A DNA stretch of 64,000 nt from Psychrobacter sp. LV10R520-6 (GTDB lineage Bacteria > Pseudomonadota > Gammaproteobacteria > Pseudomonadales > Moraxellaceae): the NCBI RefSeq assembly GCF_900182925.1, contig NZ_LT900024.1:496001-560000 (forward strand). Direction: 5' to 3'. Positions 56,971 through 64,000 of this stretch are shown one piece after another. The translations under genes were made by a program, and so were the position numbers. Each line of letters starts with the position of its first letter. The stretch's first letter is position 1. A model generated the notes under the pieces. It had not been told where the DNA came from. It made no database searches and worked only from the letters and a program-made list of their open reading frames with translations.

Positions 56971-57750
56971 ATGAGTCAGATCCATCCCACAGCACTCATC
57001 TCACCGTCCGCTACGATTGATGACACCGCAACTATCGGACCTTATTGTATTGTCGGTGATGAGGTGACAATTGGCGCACATACAATTTTGCATCGGCATG
57101 TGGTAGTGACCAAGCTAACTCGTATTGGTGAACACAATCAGTTTTATCAGTTTGCTAGTATCGGTGAAGACTCGCAAGATTTGAAATATGCTGGCGAGCG
57201 TACCTGGCTTGAGATAGGCGACCATAATACTGTCCGCGAGGCTTGTAGCTTGCACCGCGGAACGGCTCAGGATAAGGGGCTGACCAAGATTGGCAGTCAT
57301 AACCTGCTGATGGTAAATACCCATATTGCTCATGATTGCTTGATTGGTGATCACAATGTATTGGCTAATAATGTCGGTATTGCAGGACATGTTATTATTG
57401 GCGATCATACGATTATAGGTGGTAACTCAGGTATTCATCAGTTTTGCCGAGTTGATGACTACAGCTTAGTAGGTGGTGCCAGTTTAATTTTAAAAGATGT
57501 AGCCGCGTTTACTATGGTGTCGGGAAACCCAGCAGGTGCGCATGGTCTTAATATAGAAGGGATGCGTCGCAAGGGATGGTCTCAACCGACCATTGATATG
57601 CTACGCCGAGCTTATCGCATTATTTTTAGATCGGGTCTGACTACGGTCCAAGCACTTAGTGTTTTACAAGAAGATCTGTTACCAAAAGAGCCGAAAATCC
57701 AATTACTTATCAACTCTCTTGAGCAGAGTAAACGCGGTGTTGTCCGCTAA
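56971..57750 (+). CDS. lpxA: UDP-N-acetylglucosamine acyltransferase
   Basis: About 259 residues from ATG 56971 (MSQIHPTALISPSATID). The open frame begins earlier at 56899 but adds non-homologous hydrophobic residues. It shows a left-handed beta-helix of hexapeptide repeats, LHRGTAQDKGLTKIG, the catalytic His in NTHIAHDCLIGDH, and a C-terminal helical domain. It catalyses the first step of lipid A synthesis. A strong terminator ends the cluster; lpxB is not adjacent. Confidence 0.96.
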   Translation: MSQIHPTALISPSATIDDTATIGPYCIVGDEVTIGAHTILHRHVVVTKLTRIGEHNQFYQFASIGEDSQDLKYAGERTWLEIGDHNTVREACSLHRGTAQDKGLTKIGSHNLLMVNTHIAHDCLIGDHNVLANNVGIAGHVIIGDHTIIGGNSGIHQFCRVDDYSLVGGASLILKDVAAFTMVSGNPAGAHGLNIEGMRRKGWSQPTIDMLRRAYRIIFRSGLTTVQALSVLQEDLLPKEPKIQLLINSLEQSKRGVVR

Positions 57751-57799
57751 AAAATACTACCACTTTTCTTATGATATAAGGAAGTATGTGTTACCTTAA

Positions 57800-57827
57800 A
57801 AACCATAACTATTAGTTATGGTTTTTT
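57800..57827 (+). terminator. Rho-independent terminator after lpxA
   Basis: AACCATAACT (57801-57810), loop ATT, AGTTATGGTT (57814-57823), then a T tract. Ten perfect base pairs. It closes the lpxD-fabZ-lpxA transcript. Confidence 0.9.
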
Positions 57828-58023
57828 GTCTTTATGACCACTTGACTTTTTAGACCGCTTAGCAGAGACTGATTGTCTATAAAATTGTAAACAATTCTTT
57901 CTTAATGTTGCTGGGTACGTTACGTTACATTACATATTGATAGATAGTTTGAACAATTAAATACTATTTATAATTATAAGCTACGAGTGCTAGCAACAGT
58001 GAGGCAAGTACAAGGAAGGCAAA

Positions 58024-59376
58024 ATGGCTAATAATAAACAGGATCATGCGCAGTGGAGCTCAAGCTTTGGCTTTGTGCTTGCAGCAGTAGGGTCAGCAGT
58101 TGGTTTGGGGAATATTTGGAAGTTTCCTTACATGGTCGGGGAAAGTGGCGGTTCAGCTTTTGTTATCGCTTATTTGTTTTGTATTGCATTGGTTGGTTTT
58201 CCGGTACTGGTTGCCGAATGGTTAATCGGTCGCCGTGGGCAAAAAAACCCCATTAATACTTTCACAGATGTGGCAGCAAGCGAAGGTAAATCACGCAGCT
58301 GGGGAATTGTCGGTGTAACCGGTATTTTAGGCGGTTTCTTAATTCTATCCTTCTATAGTGTCATCGGTGGCTGGGCGCTTAATTATGTTACCAAAATCGG
58401 TACTGGTAGCTTTGTCGGACAAGATAGTGATACGGTTGGCGCCACCTTTGATGCCATGCTGGCTTCAGCCGGTACGTTAACTATTTGGCACACAGTATTT
58501 ATGGCAATAACTGCGCTGATTGTCGGTATTGGTGTGACTCGCGGTATCGAAACCACGGCTAAAGTACTGATGCCACTCTTAGGCCTCATTCTATTCGTCA
58601 TCGTCGGTTATAACGTAATAAATGGGGGCTTTGGTGAGGCAGTTAATTATTTATTTGCCCCTGATATGAGTAAATTAACGGGTGATGTTATGTTAGCGGC
58701 ATTAGGCCATGCCTTCTTTACGCTCTCTATTGGTATGGGTATTATGGTTGCTTACGGCTCTTATTTAGACCGTGAAGTAAACCTACTCAAAACAGCACGT
58801 ACAGTGGTGATTTTAGACACGGTCATTGCCCTAGCCGCTGGGTTAGCTATTTTCCCAATTATCTTTAATAATGGTCTTGATCCCGCTGCAGGTCCTGGGC
58901 TTATCTTTGTCAGCTTACCGATTGCCTTTGGTAGCATGACTGCTGGTACTCTCATCGGTACTTTGTTCTTTTTATTAATTACCTTTGCAGCATTGACCTC
59001 ATCGATATCTTTACTTGAGCCAACTGTTGAGTTCTTAGAAGAGCGGACACCAATGAGTCGTACCGTATCAACCATTGTTGCTAGTACTGTCATTTGGCTA
59101 TTAGGTATCGCAGCGCTATTATCATTTAATCTATGGTCTGACTTTACTATCATGGGTAACGGTATATTTGATGCGTTAGATAAAATTACTAGTAAGTTCT
59201 TATTGCCATTGACAGGTCTTGCGGGGATTATCTTCTTTGCTTGGAGAATGGATCAGCGTACCATTCAACAAGAGCTTGGCTTATCTAATGGGGCTTGGCA
59301 GATATGGCAAGTTGTCGCTAAGTTTGTCGCGCCAATCGCTATTAGCGTAGTGTTTGTTACTACGCTACTAGGTTAA
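58024..59376 (+). CDS. Sodium-dependent transporter of the neurotransmitter-symporter (SNF/NSS) family
   Basis: A 450-residue polytopic protein with eleven to twelve hydrophobic segments. The N-terminus has the NSS signature FVLAAVGSAVGLGNIWKFPY, containing the Na+ and substrate-site GNIWKFPY, and GGSAFVIAYLFCI. Bacterial NSS members such as LeuT and MhsT import amino acids with Na+. AAGGAAGG lies before the ATG. The amino acid transported cannot be read from the sequence. Confidence 0.93.
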   Translation: MANNKQDHAQWSSSFGFVLAAVGSAVGLGNIWKFPYMVGESGGSAFVIAYLFCIALVGFPVLVAEWLIGRRGQKNPINTFTDVAASEGKSRSWGIVGVTGILGGFLILSFYSVIGGWALNYVTKIGTGSFVGQDSDTVGATFDAMLASAGTLTIWHTVFMAITALIVGIGVTRGIETTAKVLMPLLGLILFVIVGYNVINGGFGEAVNYLFAPDMSKLTGDVMLAALGHAFFTLSIGMGIMVAYGSYLDREVNLLKTARTVVILDTVIALAAGLAIFPIIFNNGLDPAAGPGLIFVSLPIAFGSMTAGTLIGTLFFLLITFAALTSSISLLEPTVEFLEERTPMSRTVSTIVASTVIWLLGIAALLSFNLWSDFTIMGNGIFDALDKITSKFLLPLTGLAGIIFFAWRMDQRTIQQELGLSNGAWQIWQVVAKFVAPIAISVVFVTTLLG

Positions 59377-59449
59377 AATAGCTAAGATTAGGCTAAACTA
59401 TTTGTAGTGTTGAGTGGAAAAAACTGACGTTAACGATTACGCGTAATAA

Positions 59450-59479
59450 AAAGGGCTTAAGATTATCTTAAGCCCTTTT
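59450..59479. terminator. Bidirectional terminator between the NSS transporter and tgt
   Basis: AAGGGCTTAAG (59451-59461), loop ATTAT, CTTAAGCCCTT (59467-59477), with T tract on the right and A tract on the left. The perfect stem serves both convergent genes. Confidence 0.9.
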
Positions 59480-59577
59480 TGTATTTTGAAGGTTATAAAA
59501 GCGATTACTATTCTTTAGTAGTAAAGGCTAGCTTTAAAATGAGTAGTCATTAGCATAAATTAATCAGAGTAAAGTAA

Positions 59578-60762
<1,185 letters not shown>

Positions 60763-60941
60763 CTAATTATAGCACTGCTAGGTATTTTTTTGGACATGGA
60801 TATTAGTAGGGTAGCCCATATCAATAAAGTCTGACTTCATTCACTTTTTTATCCTATACTTAAAAGACACAGACAAACCAGTTGGTTGATTGGTAAAGTA
60901 AAGAATTGACTGCCTTGTAAGTAAAGTAGTAACTAAACCCC

Positions 60942-61061
60942 ACTCTCAACTATCATAATTTTTGGCGTAGGCTGTGGCTTTAGCCCAGCGTTTTTGGCAA
61001 ATGGTTACGATTGACTGGGCTAAAAGCGCCAGCCTACGATAGCCTATATTAAGTTGAGAGT
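60942..61061. repeat. Palindromic MITE-like element with 10-bp termini
   Basis: Perfect terminal inverted repeats ACTCTCAACT (60942-60951) and AGTTGAGAGT (61052-61061). Further nested symmetry comes from CGTAGGCTG (60966-60974) with CAGCCTACG (61030-61038), and TAGCCCAG (60981-60988) with CTGGGCTA (61015-61022). The 120-bp unit could fold into one long hairpin. It has no coding frame. Confidence 0.75.
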
Positions 61062-61161
61062 CGCGTTAACTAACTAAGATATTAATTAACCAAAGTGTTC
61101 ATTAAATTCATTATTAACTAGTTACAGTACTAAAAGCGCCATTCGAATGGAGAGACAGGCT

Positions 61162-61830
61162 ATGAAGACCGCTATTTATCCACTGCTTGGCAGTTTATTG
61201 TTGATATCAGGAGCTGCCATGGCAACCGAAGAACCTAACTATACGATTTTGGCGCAAACCGAAGACTTTGAGCTGCGGCGCTATGATCCACAAATCGTCG
61301 CGCAAACATGGGTAACAGGTGACCAAGATGCTGCCAGTCGGCAAGGGTTTAAGACCTTAGCCGATTATATTTTTGGTAACAACACAGCAGTAAATGGTAG
61401 TAGTAGTAAAATCAGTATGACCGCACCCGTGATGATGCAGCCACAAGGTGCTAATGATGGTCCTGCTAGCAATAAAGATAACAAGTCACAAAAAATTGCG
61501 ATGACCGCGCCCGTGAGTATGCAACAATCCAATGGTAAGTGGCGGGTAAAATTTATCATGCCAAGTCGTTACACCCTGCAAACGCTGCCCAAACCAAACA
61601 ACCCAGACATCACGATTACAGAGCTGCCGGTTAAAACTTATGGTGTCATTAAGTTCTCGGGGTTGGCTGGCACTAAAAAGGTTGCAGAAAAGACAGAAAC
61701 GCTGCGCTCATGGATGCAAAGTCAAAAATTAACTGTAACCGGTTCCCCTGAGCTGGCACGTTATAACCCACCGTGGACGTTACCGTTTATGCGTCGCAAT
61801 GAGATTATGATTCCCTATCAGAAAAAGTAA
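61162..61830 (+). CDS. SOUL-family heme-binding-like protein, periplasmic
   Basis: About 222 residues from ATG 61162, chosen because GGAGAG precedes it; ATG 61147 is upstream. The signal peptide ends SGAAMA-TEE. The mature protein has the SOUL/HBP pattern: YTILAQTEDFELRRYDPQIVAQT, KISMTAPVMMQ, KIAMTAPVSMQ, and WKVKF-like WRVKFIMPSRYTLQTLPKP, ending in LPFMRRNEIMIPY. Bacterial SOUL proteins may bind heme or hydrophobic ligands; the role is unproven. The Asn/Ser-rich stretch between the two MTAPV motifs is longer than usual. Confidence 0.88.
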   Translation: MKTAIYPLLGSLLLISGAAMATEEPNYTILAQTEDFELRRYDPQIVAQTWVTGDQDAASRQGFKTLADYIFGNNTAVNGSSSKISMTAPVMMQPQGANDGPASNKDNKSQKIAMTAPVSMQQSNGKWRVKFIMPSRYTLQTLPKPNNPDITITELPVKTYGVIKFSGLAGTKKVAEKTETLRSWMQSQKLTVTGSPELARYNPPWTLPFMRRNEIMIPYQKK

Positions 61831-61878
61831 TGCTTTAGGTTCTTCAAGCTTGGTTTTTTAACATTTTAGCGCAGAAGT

Positions 61879-62147
61879 CCCCTACCTCTAAGGTAGTGGG
61901 GTGAATGGGTCTTGACAAAATCTCGCTTAGTTGCTAAATTCTACTTAAGGAACAGCATTTCAGACCTTTAGAGCAATCTAATAACATCATCGTTAGTCTG
62001 TCACCGAATTGCTTAAAAACAGCAATAATGTGAACCCTCGGTGCGAGGGGGATAGCTCGGTAAACTTGCCTAACCGCTATTGCAGAACATCGCAAATAAG
62101 TATGGGTATTACCCAAGAAACTCCTATCTCTTAGGTAGTGGGTAGTT
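61879..62147. mobile_element. Non-autonomous IS200/IS605-type element (PATE-like), no protein gene
   Basis: Two similar hairpins bound the region: CCCCTACCTctaAGGTAGTGGGG (61879-61901) and AACTCCTATCTCTTAGGTAGTGGGTAGTT (62119-62147). Between them lies a GC-richer stretch (62034-62075, with CCCTCGGTGCGAGGG) resembling the structured 3' end of a tnpB/reRNA region. No transposase frame remains. The hairpins differ in sequence from those of the element at 11.6-13.3 kb, so it belongs to another IS200/IS605 subgroup. Confidence 0.65.
62034..62147 (+). ncRNA. Possible reRNA/omega-RNA-like remnant
   Basis: A GC-rich hairpin CCCTCGGTGCGAGGG, then GATAGCTCGGTAAACTTGCC, GGGTATTACCC and the terminal hairpin ending GGTAGTGGGTAGTT. 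This resembles the 3' scaffold of TnpB guide RNAs from IS200/IS605 right ends; with no tnpB left, any RNA would be orphaned. Inferred from layout only. Confidence 0.35.
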
Positions 62148-62192
62148 CATTAAGTACATTGTACTAAATCATATCAGTAAAATTAGCCCACA

Positions 62193-62222
62193 AAAAAAAG
62201 ACCGCTTAAGCGGTCTTTTTTA
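62193..62222. terminator. Bidirectional terminator downstream of asd
   Basis: AGACCGCTTAAGCGGTCT (62200-62217) is a perfect palindrome, with an A tract on the left and a T tract on the right. It ends asd on the minus strand and blocks read-through from the plus strand. Confidence 0.9.
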
Positions 62223-62254
62223 TCTTATTGCCAATGACTACTAATACACTTCTA

Positions 62255-63400
62255 TTAAAAATCCGCTTGGCTTTTTTGCTCGCGGATAATGTTTAGCATC
62301 CGGCGTAATGGTTCAGCAGCGCCCCATAACAGCTGATCACCAACCGTAAACGCACCTAAGTATTCACCACCCATATTTAGCTTACGCAAGCGACCGATTG
62401 CCACGGTCAATGTACCGGTGACTGCCACTGGCGTTAAGCGGTTCATGGTCGCTTCTTTGTCATCTTCGACCACATCTAGCCATTGGTTACCGCTGTTTTT
62501 CAGTGCCGCTTCAATTTCTTCTAATGGAATGTCTTTTTTAAGCTTAATGGTTAAGCCTTGCGCGTGACAGCGCATCGCACCGACGCGTACACACATACCA
62601 TCAATTGCAATATTGTCTGCTCCTGAATTGCCAAGGATTTTGTTGGTTTCAACGCCGCCTTTCCATTCTTCGCGTGACTGTTTGTTTTCCAGTTGCGAGT
62701 CAATATATGGGATTAAGCTACCGGCTAATGGCACACCAAAATACTGCTTAGGAAAATCCTCTGAGCGTTGAGTCTGCGCAATCTTTTTATCAATCTCTAG
62801 TATCGCGCTGGCAGGATCAGCTAGCTCATCTTTTACCGCATCATGTAGCATTCCCATACCATTGATTAGCTCGCGCATGTTGTTCGCGCCTGAACCACTG
62901 GCTGCTTGATAGGTCATCGCGCTGACCCATTCTATCCAGCCTTTATTGAACAGCTCACCGATGGACATCAGCATCAGTGATACGGTACAGTTACCACCGA
63001 TAAAGTCTTTTTTACCATTAGCAAGGGCGCTATCAATGACCTTGCGATTGACAGGATCGAGGATAATAATACTATTATCTTCCATTCGCAGCGTGCTAGC
63101 CGCATCAATCCAATAGCCGTCCCAGCCGCTATCACGTAATGGCTGATGTACTTTTTGGGTATAGTCACCACCTTGGCAGGTAATAATCACATCACAATCA
63201 GCTAACGCTTTAATATCATGAGCATTTTTTAGTGGGCTTGCGTTAATACCATCAAAACTTGGCGCATCGCCACCTGCATTACTGGTTGAAAAAAACACGG
63301 GTGTCATACCGTCGAAGTCGTTTCCTTCGCGCATACGTTGTACCAGTACCGATCCTACCATTCCGCGCCAGCCTACTAAGCCTACCGTTAAGTTACTCAT
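62255..63400 (-). CDS. asd: Aspartate-semialdehyde dehydrogenase
   Basis: A 381-residue enzyme of the lysine/threonine/methionine/diaminopimelate pathway. It shows the N-terminal NADP loop [25 protein letters not shown], the catalytic Cys in [14 protein letters not shown], the substrate region [16 protein letters not shown] and the catalytic His in [14 protein letters not shown]. It is the gram-negative type, of usual length (about 370). It is monocistronic, with a strong terminator behind it. Confidence 0.97.
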   Translation of the reverse strand: MSNLTVGLVGWRGMVGSVLVQRMREGNDFDGMTPVFFSTSNAGGDAPSFDGINASPLKNAHDIKALADCDVIITCQGGDYTQKVHQPLRDSGWDGYWIDAASTLRMEDNSIIILDPVNRKVIDSALANGKKDFIGGNCTVSLMLMSIGELFNKGWIEWVSAMTYQAASGSGANNMRELINGMGMLHDAVKDELADPASAILEIDKKIAQTQRSEDFPKQYFGVPLAGSLIPYIDSQLENKQSREEWKGGVETNKILGNSGADNIAIDGMCVRVGAMRCHAQGLTIKLKKDIPLEEIEAALKNSGNQWLDVVEDDKEATMNRLTPVAVTGTLTVAIGRLRKLNMGGEYLGAFTVGDQLLWGAAEPLRRMLNIIREQKSQADF

Positions 63401-63797
63401 TAAACCTCATCCTATTTACAATAATTTATGGCTTTGCCAACCAATAACAATGCCGTGAATGACTATAAAAAGCAAGGCGTTTTACTTAATTTTAACTGTT
63501 TTTTGAACACTATTAACTATAGCCACTATAACTTTAGGTTATTAACCAAAAGGTTGTTTATCTGGATGAAATAAGTATCGCTGATTTTAAATGCGTGCGC
63601 TATGATGGTAATTTTTTGATTATAGCTTATGATAACTAAAGGCTAGCAGTAGGCGATTGATGTGTGAAATGCTAAAGTAAGCATTGGCTGTCAAAGCAAA
63701 GCAATCATAATTTCATCATGACACTTACAATTTTATCATCACACTTGCGATTGGCTATTGGTTTGGCCATCAACTCAATAATAGGTTTATAGACCCC
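63401..63797. other. Intergenic region between divergent genes
   Basis: About 400 bp, AT-rich, presumably with promoters for asd (minus) and the next gene (plus). A tandem pair of imperfect 21-bp repeats (TCATCATGACACTTACAATTT at 63713 and TATCATCACACTTGCGATTGG at 63734) is the only structure noticed. Confidence 0.5.
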
Positions 63798-64000
63798 ATG
63801 GATTTCTCCCCACTATATTATGGCGTACAGCTGCTGGCAGGGCTAATAGCTTTCATAACCATCTGGGGTTGGCTGCCACTGGATAACTGGTGGGTACGTA
63901 GCGTTGATTTCCCGCGTATACAAATTCTGGTACTCGGTATTATTGCCTGGCTTAGTATGCTGATATTTTGGTCGCAGTGGCAGTTCGGGCAGTGGTTATT
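63798..64000 (+). CDS. N-terminus of a membrane protein, cut by the window end
   Basis: ATG 63798 opens a frame that runs off the window after about 67 residues: MDFSPLYYGVQLLAGLIAFI, then two hydrophobic helices with a charged WVRSVDFPRIQI between them. The pattern of two to three helices with a VDFPRIQ loop is reminiscent of N-termini of endonuclease/exonuclease/phosphatase-family membrane proteins, but not enough is visible to be sure. Confidence 0.6.
   Translation, partial: MDFSPLYYGVQLLAGLIAFITIWGWLPLDNWWVRSVDFPRIQILVLGIIAWLSMLIFWSQWQFGQWL

Overview
The window is a chromosomal segment of a gammaproteobacterium of the family Moraxellaceae, most likely Psychrobacter. The evidence is moderately AT-rich DNA, the order pyrH-frr-uppS-cdsA-dxr-rseP-bamA-lpxD-fabZ-lpxA, an eptA-pmrA-pmrB arrangement like that of Acinetobacter, and the polar or low-complexity extensions and insertions in many housekeeping proteins (WaaA, RimO, NtrC, FbpC, Rnz). 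No rRNA, CRISPR array or prophage was seen. The genus is inferred from gene content, not from a database match.

Region 1 (1-7.1 kb) looks like an accessory metal/sulfur patch. It holds a DUF5676-type membrane protein, a copper P-type ATPase with three tandem metal-binding modules, a lone TatA-like protein, a YeeE/YedE (TsuA-like) transporter, an unrecognised membrane protein flanked by two diverged copies of the same truncated C-terminal coding tail, and a DUF6122-like protein. Region 2 (7.3-8.5 kb) is a cytoplasmic leucine-rich-repeat protein.

Region 3 (8.6-16.6 kb) is an envelope-remodelling locus, all on the minus strand: dedA, eptA, a PmrA-like regulator, a PmrB-like kinase, dgkA and a PAP2 phosphatase. 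An IS200/IS605-family element with a damaged tnpB sits between regulator and kinase. Upstream of dedA, eptA and dgkA lies the same 17-bp direct-repeat box (YTTAAY-N5-YTTAAY), and in all three a -10-like hexamer follows exactly 11 nt later. This predicts a PmrA regulon covering the whole locus: EptA releases diacylglycerol, DgkA recycles it, and the PAP2 protein and DedA act on phospholipid or undecaprenyl carriers.

Region 4 (16.7-29.6 kb) holds tRNA-Val and tRNA-Asp with a consensus promoter, cardiolipin synthase, a Sel1-repeat protein with a C-terminal membrane anchor, waaA, rsmE, an FbpABC ferric-iron importer with a Fur-box-like site, cmoM and a small membrane protein. Region 5 (30-40.3 kb) has gyrA with a wild-type-looking QRDR, a RarD/EamA transporter, a glutathione transferase, ribonuclease Z, a DUF815 ATPase, a Hanks-type kinase with DFA in place of DFG, and an MFS exporter.

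Region 6 (40.4-57.8 kb) has tRNA-Leu, ntrBC, rimO and the translation/isoprenoid/outer-membrane cluster. A 204-bp TA-flanked MITE lies between frr and uppS, and no skp gene lies between bamA and lpxD. Region 7 (58-64 kb) holds a sodium-dependent transporter, tgt, a SOUL-family protein, asd and a truncated membrane protein at the window edge. A palindromic element and a protein-less IS200/IS605-type derivative lie between these genes. A dispersed palindromic repeat occurs twice (3.9 and 36.6 kb), both times between convergent genes.
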